NCBI GenBank assembly: GCA_021298835.1
Contig: JAJTHG010000001.1
Span: forward strand, 1 to 64,000
Origin: Gemmatimonadota bacterium
GTDB taxonomy: Bacteria; Gemmatimonadota; Gemmatimonadetes; Gemmatimonadales; Gemmatimonadaceae
Reading direction: 5' to 3'
Length of the DNA stretch: 64,000 bases
Below, piece by piece: positions 45,978 through 53,379 of this stretch. A program made the translations under genes and the position numbers. The number at the start of each line of letters is the position of its first letter. Position 1 is the stretch's first letter. The notes below the pieces were generated by a model. That model worked only from the letters and a program-made list of their open reading frames with translations. It searched no databases and was not told the origin of the DNA.

Positions 45978-46934
45978 TCACACCATGCGTCGCAGCACCG
46001 CGAGCACCAGCTCCCGGATCCGCGCCGGCGCGAGCACCTCGGCGTCGGGCCCGTACCGCAGCACGTGCCGCACCGCCCACGCGTCGTCCGCCAGCGGGTA
46101 CTGCACGACGATGCTGCCGTCGGGCTGGCGCTCGTGCGGCTCCCGCTCGGCGATCCATCGGGCGATCGCCGGCCCGTAGCGTACCTCGAGCGTCCCCGCT
46201 CCGGCGCCCATGAAGACGCGCCCGTCGCGCAGCACGTCCTCCACTGCGAAACCGGCGGGCACCTCGTAGGTAGCGCTGCGCAGTCGCACGCCGTCGATCC
46301 GGTCGAGCCGGAAGACCCGCGCCGCCCGCCGCGCCGCGTCCTCGGCGATCAGGAACCAGGCCCCGCGCGCCGAGACGAGCCGCCACGGCCGCACCACCCG
46401 GGGCTCGGCCGCCCGCGCGCCCGGCTTGCGATACGCGAGCTCGACCTCGCGGCGCGCCACCCACGCCTGCTGCAGCGCCGCGAGGTAGCGCGTCTCACGC
46501 TGCGCGCCGGCCACCGCCGTCCGCGGCGCAGCGGGCCCGATGCGCCCTGCGCGGACCGCTGCGTCGCCGGGCCCGAGCCGCCCGAGCTTCTCGCGCGCCC
46601 GCTGGATCGCCGGCACCGACTCGGCGGGCCCCTCCTGCGCCAGCATCGCCAGCCCAAGGGCGACGGCGGCCCGTTCGTCGGCCGACAGGCCGAGCGGCCG
46701 CCGGAACCAGCGCGACCGGACGGTGACGTGGTCGCGGTCGAGCAGCACCTGCACCCCCTCGATGAAGCCGCCCGAGGTGTCCTCGACCCGCTCCGCCAGA
46801 CTCTGCAGGTCCTCGCGCACGAGCGCCGCCGGTACGCGCAACGCCTTCGCGACATCGCCGATGCGGCGCGGGGTGCCGTCGGCCACCTTGGGCAGGAGCC
46901 GCAGCAGGCGCGCGAACCGGGCCACCGCGCTCAC
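45978..46934 (-). CDS. WYL-domain transcriptional regulator (PafC-like)
   Basis: 318 residues, start overlapping the stop of the upstream WYL gene (ATGA). N-terminal winged-helix region (RFARLLRLLPKVADGTPRRIGDVAKALRV) for DNA binding, a middle helical region, then a WYL domain at about 160-235 (VELAYRKPG, GAWFLIAED in place of the W-Y-L core, RVFRLDRIDGVR) and a C-terminal WCX extension (EVRYGPAIARWIAEREP). WYL domains sense ligands, probably nucleic acids or nucleotides. In actinobacteria PafB and PafC act together as DNA-damage-response activators. Third gene of the nuclease operon. Confidence 0.88.
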   Translation of the reverse strand: MSAVARFARLLRLLPKVADGTPRRIGDVAKALRVPAALVREDLQSLAERVEDTSGGFIEGVQVLLDRDHVTVRSRWFRRPLGLSADERAAVALGLAMLAQEGPAESVPAIQRAREKLGRLGPGDAAVRAGRIGPAAPRTAVAGAQRETRYLAALQQAWVARREVELAYRKPGARAAEPRVVRPWRLVSARGAWFLIAEDAARRAARVFRLDRIDGVRLRSATYEVPAGFAVEDVLRDGRVFMGAGAGTLEVRYGPAIARWIAEREPHERQPDGSIVVQYPLADDAWAVRHVLRYGPDAEVLAPARIRELVLAVLRRMV

Positions 46935-48043
46935 GATCCGGCCCCGTACGTCGCCGCCGTCCGGGCCGCGAGGTCACGGAACGCCTGCACGACGTGCCGC
47001 GGCGCCGTCGGCCGCACTTCGCCGCCGAACGCAAGCAGCCACCGCAGGAAGGGCTCGAGACGGCGCACCTGCATCGTGGCCGCGCGCGTCCGCGCGCGCG
47101 GTCCGACCGCGGCCGACGCCGGTGCCGCGCCGGGCAGGTCGCCGAGCGCGATGTGCACCGCGACCGACAGCCGCACGGTGACGGCCTCGCCGTCGCCGAG
47201 CTCCCACGCCTCGCGCGAGGCGGCGTGGGCGGCGAGCGCGAAGCCCCGCGGCGGCGCCACCGCGCCGTTGGGCGCCAGCGACTCGACGGCCGACATGCGG
47301 CTGGCACGGAAGGTCTTCAGGCGCTCGTCGCCCGGGTCGCGCGCGACGACGTACCAGTGACCCAGCTGGAAGACGAGCCCCAGCGGCTCGAGGGTGCGCG
47401 ACGCGGTGACGTCGCGATGCATCGAGCGATAGCGGCACCGGATGCGGCGGCCCTTCACGAGGGCGTCGCCGACCGTGCGCAGCACCGTCGGATCCAGCGG
47501 CTGGCCGACCACCGTCTCGCCGTGGTCGGCGTCCGGATCGAAGGCCGCGAGATCGTGCGCCACCGACGCCATCGCTCGGCGCGCCGCATCGGCCACGGCG
47601 GGATCCCCGAGCTGCGCCGCCCGCCCCGCAGCGCGGCGGATCATCGCGAGCTCCTCGGGCGAGAAGGCGACCATGGACACGCCCGGCGGGCCGCCGGTGC
47701 GTCGCGCCGGCGTGCCGTCGAGACTGTGCACGAACGGCAGGTAGAACTCGTGGGTCTCGAGCCCGTACCGGCTGCGGTTGCCGCCGGCGTCGGGGTACAC
47801 GCCGATCGGCACGCCCAAGGCGCGCAGTTCGTCCTTGTCGCGCTCCCACATGCGGGCAACGGCCGATTCCTGCCAGCGCTCGTCGCCGCGCGAGCGCAGC
47901 CCGCGCCCGTAGGCCGGCACCTGCTCGGCGAGTTCGACGAAGGTCAGGCGGTCGGGCGACCGCCGCAGCAGGGCGGCGACGACATCGAGCCACCGCTGCA
48001 CCTTCGCCGCATCCGCCGGCCGCGCGCGGCGCTCAGCCGGCAT
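46931..48043 (-). CDS. WYL-domain transcriptional regulator (PafB-like)
   Basis: 370 residues. Opens with an HTH region (KVQRWLDVVAALLRRSPDRLTFVELAEQVPAYG) and VARMWERDKDELRALGVPIGVY, the classic PafB-like start. The WYL domain lies at about 190-260 (IRCRYRSMHRD, GHWYVVARDPG, LKTFRASRMSAVE) and a WCX-like C-terminal domain follows (VTVRLSVAVHIALGDLPG). Its start overlaps the 3' end of the nuclease gene by 11 bases and its stop overlaps the next regulator's start, so all three proteins should be made together. Confidence 0.88.
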   Translation of the reverse strand: MPAERRARPADAAKVQRWLDVVAALLRRSPDRLTFVELAEQVPAYGRGLRSRGDERWQESAVARMWERDKDELRALGVPIGVYPDAGGNRSRYGLETHEFYLPFVHSLDGTPARRTGGPPGVSMVAFSPEELAMIRRAAGRAAQLGDPAVADAARRAMASVAHDLAAFDPDADHGETVVGQPLDPTVLRTVGDALVKGRRIRCRYRSMHRDVTASRTLEPLGLVFQLGHWYVVARDPGDERLKTFRASRMSAVESLAPNGAVAPPRGFALAAHAASREAWELGDGEAVTVRLSVAVHIALGDLPGAAPASAAVGPRARTRAATMQVRRLEPFLRWLLAFGGEVRPTAPRHVVQAFRDLAARTAATYGAGS

Positions 48044-49901
48044 CGGCGGTCATCCGCAGCCAGTGATCCCACACCAGCACCATGGCGAGCGTGTCCAGCC
48101 GGCAGTAGGCGCGAAGCAGCCGTCCCCACGCCTCGCGGCGCGCGGCGTCGTCGCGCGAGGCGCCGTAGAGCATCTCCTGGTACGCGGTGACCGCCCCCGT
48201 GCCGTCGGCGACCTCGAGCCGCGAGCCGTCGAGCTCCACCGGGGCGAGCGCGCCGTACGGATCGTCCGCCGGCGCCGCGTGGCCGCTCCACGCCGTGAAC
48301 CGCTCGTGCAGCACCGGATCGGCGCGCCACACTGCGTCGAGCACGCGCTTGATGCTCGTCTTGCCCTTCATCGCCGGGTGGAAGAACGCGTCCCGGCAGA
48401 GGGCGTGCATGTCCACCAGCCGGCCCGATGCCTTGTCGCCCATCCGGACGCACCACTCGACCAGCGACGCGTCCCCGTGGCCGTAGCGCGCCAGCTGCTC
48501 GCCGATCTTGCGCAGCACCGTGCGCTCGTGCGCCGACCACATCAGGGGCGTGCCGCCGTCGCCGATGATCGCGCGCAGCGTCCGGGCGAACTCGGCGCTC
48601 GGATACGCGTCCTCCAGGTTCAGCCACTCGCGATGCACCGGCGCCGCGCCGGGTGCCTCGATCGTGTGGCAGCTCCACTGGAACGCCACCGTCTCGTAGG
48701 GAGCCATGCCGGCATGGTACGGGACGGCCAGCGCCGAGGTCTCGAAGTCGATGAAGTACAGCGGGTACGGCCAGCCGCGCACGGCCGGCCCGAGCGTGTC
48801 GGCGATCCACGGCTGCCCCGAGCGCTGGTGCCGGAGCTGCACCAGTTGACGGCGGTTGATCGCGCCGGCCGTGCCGTCCCGTCGGACGAGCCAGTCGGGG
48901 TTCACGTCCTCGAGCCGCACGCGCCCCGCCGCGATCAGCTGGTCGGCCACCCGCTCGCCCTCCACCTTGACCTGCCCGAAGTGGAACAGGTCGAAGATCT
49001 CCGGGCGCGGCTCCCCGAGGGGGCCCCAGCACTCGGCGAAACCGTTGCGCCCGTCGGCACCCGTGCGGGAGTACTCGCACGCGCCGCATGCCCAGTCGAG
49101 GGGTCGCTGCACCCGCACTGGTCCGGTCTCGGGCAGCAACTCGGCCAACGCGTCCGCCTGCTCGATGATCGCCGGCAGCAGCTCCGTCACCTCGTCGTCG
49201 GCGGGGAGGTGGGTGAGGAAGTCGTCCGCGCGCACTGCGACCGGGTCGCCGGTGAACGCCACGGTGAAGGGCCGCCGCCCGGTGCCGTCCGGCTCGCCGC
49301 GCTGGATCTCGAACTGCGCCCACAGCCGGTCGATCGTCGTACGCTTGGCGGTGTCCACCACCAGCAGGGAGGGTCGGATCGTCGCCCCCGGGACGAGGCG
49401 CGAGAGCACGAGCACCTGGTAGGCGAGGTCGGCGAGGTACGGCTCCCATCGGCCAAGGATCTCGTGTCGCCCGCGGGTGGCCCGCGCGCTGCGGAAGGCC
49501 GTCGGTGCGCCCTTCTCGGCGCGGTCGGCGACCTCGTGCGAGTCCATCGCCGAGGACTTCACCTCGATCAGCTCGAAGACGTCGCCGCGCCGCCGCAGGA
49601 TGTCCACCCGGGCCGCCAGGCGGCCGGCGAGCAGCGTCGCCTCGAACCACGTGCCGTCGCCGGCCATGATCGCCGCACGCGTCGCCTCCCAGTTCTCGCG
49701 GGTCCGCCGGTGATCCGACGGCAGCGCCACCCCGTCGGGATACCGGAGCTTGGCGAGCATCTCCACCATGTAGCCCCCTTGGGCCAGCAGCTGGAGGTAC
49801 GGGTCTTCCTCGAGCGTCGTGGGGTACCCGTGCTCGCGGTAGTAGAGCTTGGTCGGGCATTCGCGCGCGGCCTTGAAGTCGGACTTGGAGAGCGTCGGCA
49901 T
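48033..49901 (-). CDS. DUF2779 protein: Cas4/AddB-like Fe-S PD-(D/E)XK nuclease plus DEDD exonuclease-like domain
   Basis: 622 residues from ATG 49901. Residues 1-~300: PD-(D/E)XK core with Asp100 (VDIL) and Glu113-x-Lys115 (IEVKSS), and four cysteines in the Cas4/AddB order: Cys15 (RECPTKLYY), Cys272 and Cys275 (CGAC), Cys291 (AECWG), expected to hold a 4Fe-4S cluster. Residues ~375-622: DUF2779, with IDFETSA (Asp385, Glu387), Asp497 (LVDMHALC) and Asp603 (YCRLDTLAM), a DEDD-like metal-binding set related to RNase H/DnaQ-type exonucleases. Together this suggests two nuclease active sites on one polypeptide. It heads an operon with two WYL regulators, so damage- or phage-responsive nucleic-acid processing is a fair guess. 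Residue roles are inferred by eye. Confidence 0.85.
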   Translation of the reverse strand: MPTLSKSDFKAARECPTKLYYREHGYPTTLEEDPYLQLLAQGGYMVEMLAKLRYPDGVALPSDHRRTRENWEATRAAIMAGDGTWFEATLLAGRLAARVDILRRRGDVFELIEVKSSAMDSHEVADRAEKGAPTAFRSARATRGRHEILGRWEPYLADLAYQVLVLSRLVPGATIRPSLLVVDTAKRTTIDRLWAQFEIQRGEPDGTGRRPFTVAFTGDPVAVRADDFLTHLPADDEVTELLPAIIEQADALAELLPETGPVRVQRPLDWACGACEYSRTGADGRNGFAECWGPLGEPRPEIFDLFHFGQVKVEGERVADQLIAAGRVRLEDVNPDWLVRRDGTAGAINRRQLVQLRHQRSGQPWIADTLGPAVRGWPYPLYFIDFETSALAVPYHAGMAPYETVAFQWSCHTIEAPGAAPVHREWLNLEDAYPSAEFARTLRAIIGDGGTPLMWSAHERTVLRKIGEQLARYGHGDASLVEWCVRMGDKASGRLVDMHALCRDAFFHPAMKGKTSIKRVLDAVWRADPVLHERFTAWSGHAAPADDPYGALAPVELDGSRLEVADGTGAVTAYQEMLYGASRDDAARREAWGRLLRAYCRLDTLAMVLVWDHWLRMTADAG

Positions 49902-50037
49902 GCGGCGAGGGTGGCGGGGACGTCTGACATGACACACGACTCGCGTGCCGCCGTCGGCCCGCCCGGGCATTGTGACCGCCGGTCCCCGGCTCGTCAACGG
50001 CGACTGGCGCGCGCATTGCCAACCGGCCCGTGCCCGA

Positions 50038-50043
50038 TACCAT
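50038..50043 (+). promoter_or_regulatory. TANNNT -10-like element at the start of the NTF2-like gene
   Basis: TACCAT ends 6 bases before the ATG at 50050. No Shine-Dalgarno fits in the gap. Confidence 0.4.
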
Positions 50044-50049
50044 TGCGGC

Positions 50050-50700
50050 ATGCCCTCGTCCGTCCTGCGCGCCGTCGTCGCCGGCGTCGTCGTTGCCTGC
50101 GCGGCCGCGCCGGCCGCCTCTGCCCAGTCGAAGCCGAAGGCGAAGTCGGCCGCGAAGTCGGCCGCGAAGTCGGCCACGAAGCCGGCCGCGAAACCGTCGG
50201 CGTCCCGCAAGGCGGCGGCGAAGAAGCCCGCCGCGCGCCGCCCCGCCCCCCGCGGTGCCCGCGCTCCCGAACCCGTCGTCCGCGCCGCCGCCGACGACTC
50301 CGCCGCCGCCCGCGAAGCCCGTGCCGCCTTCGCCCGCTACACCGAGGCCTTCAATGCCGGCCGCGACCTCGAAGCGACCGCCTTCTACAGCGACGACTCG
50401 CGCTTCCACTGGGTCGAGGACGGCAGGCTGGCCTACACCAGCGCCGCGATGATCCGCGAATCCGTCGCGCAGGTTCGCAAGCTCTTCCCGACGATGGCCT
50501 TCGATCCGGGCGACGTCCGAACGACCGTCTTCGGGCGCGACGCGGTGCAGCTCACGGTGCCGTTTTCGCAGCGGCTCGTGGACGGTGGCGGCGTCGAGTC
50601 GCGCTTCGAGGGCTCCATGACGTTGTCGCTGACGAAGTCGAGCGGGTCGTGGCGTGCGATCGCCGGGCACACGAGCCTCCGGCGGCCGGGCGCACGGTGA
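50050..50700 (+). CDS. Exported NTF2-like protein with Lys/Ala-rich linker
   Basis: 216 residues. Signal peptide (VVAGVVVACAAAPAASAQ), then about 50 residues rich in Lys, Ala and Pro made of repeats such as KSAAKSAAKSATKPAAKP, then an NTF2/SnoaL-like domain at about 85-210 (AFARYTEAFNAGRDLEATAFYSDD to SGSWRAIAGHTS). The linker resembles histone-H1-type tails and could bind polyanions such as nucleic acid or lipopolysaccharide (inference). The NTF2-like domain is of the DUF4440 kind. Divergent from the nuclease gene. Confidence 0.8.
   Translation: MPSSVLRAVVAGVVVACAAAPAASAQSKPKAKSAAKSAAKSATKPAAKPSASRKAAAKKPAARRPAPRGARAPEPVVRAAADDSAAAREARAAFARYTEAFNAGRDLEATAFYSDDSRFHWVEDGRLAYTSAAMIRESVAQVRKLFPTMAFDPGDVRTTVFGRDAVQLTVPFSQRLVDGGGVESRFEGSMTLSLTKSSGSWRAIAGHTSLRRPGAR
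50140..50187 (+). repeat. 12-bp tandem repeat encoding the Lys/Ala linker
   Basis: Three perfect copies of GCGAAGTCGGCC (50140-50175) and one diverged copy, adding four residues each to the basic linker of the NTF2-like protein. Confidence 0.9.
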
Positions 50701-50811
50701 CGGCCACCCGGCGCCGGCGGCCCGGCGTCCCGAACGAAAGGCGATGCGTCGCACGGCGGGAACCGCGCGCCCGCATCGCTCGCTTGCCAAGGGACCCCTC
50801 CGGAGGCGCCC

Positions 50812-52203
50812 GTGGCCCGTCGGCAGCCGTCGTTCCCCGAATCCGTCGCGCGCGACCTCGCCGGTCGGTCGGTCGCGCACGAGGCGTTCTTCTACGAGGA
50901 TCCCGCGTCCCTCGACGCGTTCGTCCTCGACGGTGCCCGGGACGGCCTGTCCGCTGGCGAGGTCGTCGTCGTCATGGCGCGCCCCGCCCGTCTCGAGTCG
51001 CTCGCGGCGGGACGCTGGCCGCGCGCCGCGCGCCTCGTGCCGCATCGCGAGCATCGTGAGCATCGTGAGCATCGTGAGCATGGCGAGCTGGTCCTGATGG
51101 ACGCCGAGGCCATGCTGGCCGCCATGCTCGTGGACGGCCGCATCGAGGCGCGCGCCTTCGCCGAAACCGTCTCTCGCCCGCTCGACGCGCTGCGCGCGCG
51201 GGTCGGCGGCGCCCCGGTGCGCGTCATCCACGAGCTCGGGGACATCCTCGTCGTCAGGCGGCAGCACGACGCGGCCATCGCACTCGCGGCGCTCTGGCGT
51301 CACGAGGTGACGCGCGCCTCGGCCCGATGCCTCGGTGCCTACGCGCTCGACGCCTTCGTGGGATCCGAGGCCGCCACGGCACTCGAGCGGCTCGGTCGCA
51401 TGCATGCCGCGGTGCGGCTGGCGCACCAGCCCGATGCGGAGCGGTGGCCAGCCGACTACTGGGCCCTTCTCGCCCGACAGCGCGATCGCGAGCGCCATCG
51501 GCTGGAGGCCGCCCTCGCCGAGGCCGAGCGCCGCGCGCAGGTGGGCATGCTCGCCGTCGGCCTCGCGCACGACCTCGGCAACCTGCTGGTACCCGTCCTG
51601 CACCAGGCCGAGGCGCTCGCCTCCGGCGTCGCGGAGGACGCACCGCGCGCGGCCGACGACGTATGGCGGGGCGTGGAGCAGCTCGCCGCACTCGTCGGGG
51701 CGATGATGCACGTCGCCAGCCCCGCCCCCGCGACGACCCCGGTGTCGCTGCACAAGGTCGCGGCGATCGTGCTCACCGTCCTGCGCTCAAAGCTCCGGGG
51801 CGTCACGGTGAAGCTCGAGTCGGAGGCCGACCTGCCCCCCGTCGCCGGCCACGAGTCGTCGCTGCTGCAGGTCCTGCTCAACCTCGTGCAGAACGCGCGC
51901 GAGGCGATCACCGGTGGCGGCGGGACGATCACGGTGTCCATCGCCCGCTGCGCCGCTCCGGCTGGCGGCCGCGGCGACTGGATCCGGTTGAGCGTCACCG
52001 ACACCGGGTCGGGAATGACCGCCGCCCAGCAGGCGCGGCTCTTCGAGCCGTTCTACACCACGAAGCCCAACGGACACGGCATCGGGCTCGCCTCCGTGCG
52101 GACGCTCGTCGAGGCGATGGGCGGTCGGATCGACGTGCACAGCGCGCCGGGCCGGGGCACCGTCGTCGCCGTGCGCCTGCGGGCGGCCGCGGCCCGAGGG
52201 TGA
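50812..52203 (+). CDS. Orphan histidine kinase with MEDS-like sensor domain
   Basis: 463 residues from GTG 50812 with a GGAGG site just upstream. Residues ~15-170 resemble the MEDS (DcmR-type) sensory domain: VAHEAFFYEDPASLDAFVLDGARDGL, VVVVMARPARLESL, GELVLMDAEAMLAAML. A coiled coil leads to the dimerisation helix with phospho-acceptor His253 (GLAHDLGNLL). The ATPase domain has Asn361 (NLVQNAREAI), DTGSGM and GHGIGLASVRTLVEAMGG. No membrane segment, so it is a cytosolic sensor. No response regulator gene is adjacent. A run of five His-(Arg/Gly)-Glu-type triplets interrupts the sensor domain at residues 78-92. Confidence 0.88.
   Translation: MARRQPSFPESVARDLAGRSVAHEAFFYEDPASLDAFVLDGARDGLSAGEVVVVMARPARLESLAAGRWPRAARLVPHREHREHREHREHGELVLMDAEAMLAAMLVDGRIEARAFAETVSRPLDALRARVGGAPVRVIHELGDILVVRRQHDAAIALAALWRHEVTRASARCLGAYALDAFVGSEAATALERLGRMHAAVRLAHQPDAERWPADYWALLARQRDRERHRLEAALAEAERRAQVGMLAVGLAHDLGNLLVPVLHQAEALASGVAEDAPRAADDVWRGVEQLAALVGAMMHVASPAPATTPVSLHKVAAIVLTVLRSKLRGVTVKLESEADLPPVAGHESSLLQVLLNLVQNAREAITGGGGTITVSIARCAAPAGGRGDWIRLSVTDTGSGMTAAQQARLFEPFYTTKPNGHGIGLASVRTLVEAMGGRIDVHSAPGRGTVVAVRLRAAAARG
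51043..51087 (+). repeat. 9-bp tandem repeat inside the MEDS-like domain
   Basis: Five units of CATCG(T/C)GAG type (three perfect CATCGTGAG, flanked by CATCGCGAG and CATGGCGAG), encoding HRE-HRE-HRE-HRE-HGE. Confidence 0.9.
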
Positions 52204-52282
52204 GAGGAACACGGGCGATCGGTCCGCGTGGGAGTTGTCGCGGTGCACGATGCGCCCGGCAGCCCGTACAGCGGTTCGGCCC

Positions 52283-52867
52283 CTACTCGTCCAGCAGCCG
52301 TCGGACCGCCAATTCCAGCGAGAGCGCCCCGATCGGGCCGACGACCCGGTGGCGGATACGGCCCTGGCGGTCGAGCAGCCAGCTCGTCGGCAGCATGCCG
52401 TCGAAGGCGAACGCGTCGAAGTCCGCCCGGGTCCCGATCGCGACCGGAAACGAGATCCCGCGCGCCGCGAGCCAATCGGCGACCTGGCCCGGCGCGAGGG
52501 TGTCGGCGCTCAACCCCAGCACGACCAACCCGCGGGCGCGATGGCGCTTCGCCATGCGCTCGAGCAAGGGCATCTCGGCGATGCACGGCGGGCACCAGGT
52601 CGCCCAGCCGTTGACGAGGACGACGCGCCCCCGGAGACCCGCCGTGGAGTAGGGGAGGCCGTCGAGGCCGGTCACGGCGAACTCCGGGACGGGTCCCGGG
52701 GTGCCCGGGATGCCCAGCATCGCCCCCAGATGCGGCGCCAGGCGCCAACCGATGAAGGCGACGACGACCGTGGCGAGGGCCCCTCGGACCCAGCCGGCCA
52801 GCCGTCCGCGCCGCGGCGCGTGGTCCGGCGCTACATTCCCCCGTCGTGAGTCCTGCACGCCGATCAT
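52283..52867 (-). CDS. TlpA-like membrane-anchored thiol-disulfide oxidoreductase
   Basis: 194 residues. One membrane anchor at about 27-48 (VRGALATVVVAFIGW), then a thioredoxin fold facing the periplasm with the redox motif WCPPC at residues 91-95 and the cis-Pro in LPTSWLLDRQG. RGRVVLVNGWATWCPPC is the TlpA/ResA signature. Probable role is reduction of disulfides for cytochrome c or copper-centre assembly; no such partner is adjacent. The ATG overlaps the GTG of the divergent HNH gene, so the first 7 codons are antisense to the start of that gene. Confidence 0.9.
   Translation of the reverse strand: MIGVQDSRRGNVAPDHAPRRGRLAGWVRGALATVVVAFIGWRLAPHLGAMLGIPGTPGPVPEFAVTGLDGLPYSTAGLRGRVVLVNGWATWCPPCIAEMPLLERMAKRHRARGLVVLGLSADTLAPGQVADWLAARGISFPVAIGTRADFDAFAFDGMLPTSWLLDRQGRIRHRVVGPIGALSLELAVRRLLDE
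52832..52837 (+). promoter_or_regulatory. TANNNT -10-like element at the HNH gene start
   Basis: TACATT ends 8 bases before the GTG at 52846. It lies upstream in a GC-rich sequence that is coding on the other strand. Confidence 0.35.
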
Positions 52868-53325
52868 CTTCCCGCCGCGGTGGGCGACGCCGCAAGGCGG
52901 CCAACCCCTACGCGGCCGACATTCCCGGCCCCGACGAGCACCTGACGTCGCTCCCGACGGGGCGTCGCTCGTACGTGGACACCCGCGAGTGGCTGATCGA
53001 CCGTCACGGCGCCGTGTGCGCCTACTGCGGGCACAAGACCCGCGACGCGACGATCACGCTCGACCACGTGACCCCGCGCCGCGGCCAGACGGCGTACGAT
53101 CGGCGTGACAACCTCGTGCTGTGCTGCCGGCCGTGCAACGCCAAGAAGGCCGACCAGCCCATTCTCGCGTTCCTGCTGCACAATCGGTCGCGGGCGATCA
53201 ACCTGCTCACGTACGGTGACCATCTCTCGGCGCCGCTGCTCGAGATGATCCACCAGATCGCCGGCCCCGAGGCGGTGGCGCGGGCGGAACGGCTCAAGGA
53301 TCCGGAGTACCCGTACCGCGACTGA
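52846..53325 (+). CDS. HNH endonuclease family protein
   Basis: 159 residues from GTG 52846. Basic N-terminus (RRSSSRRGGRRRK), then a compact HNH zinc-finger domain: Cys58 and Cys61 (CAYC), LDHVTPRRGQTAYDRRDNLVLCC with the catalytic His, and the second pair in CRPCNAKK. The helical tail (LHNRSRAINLLTYGDHLSAPLLEMIHQ) is common in genomic HNH proteins near recombination functions. May cut DNA in a repair or restriction setting; alone it cannot be assigned. Convergent with prfC. Confidence 0.85.
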   Translation: MSPARRSSSRRGGRRRKAANPYAADIPGPDEHLTSLPTGRRSYVDTREWLIDRHGAVCAYCGHKTRDATITLDHVTPRRGQTAYDRRDNLVLCCRPCNAKKADQPILAFLLHNRSRAINLLTYGDHLSAPLLEMIHQIAGPEAVARAERLKDPEYPYRD

Positions 53326-53352
53326 CGGCCGCAGCCCGGAACCGGGCGGCGC

Positions 53353-53379
53353 TCAGGGCGGCCCTCAGGGCGGCGCTCA
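53353..53379 (-). repeat. 12-bp repeat giving three in-frame UGA codons after prfC
   Basis: On the minus strand the prfC stop TGA (53379-53377) is followed at 12-base steps by two more in-frame TGAs (53367-53365 and 53355-53353), each inside a copy of a GCCGCCCTGAG-type unit. Confidence 0.9.
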
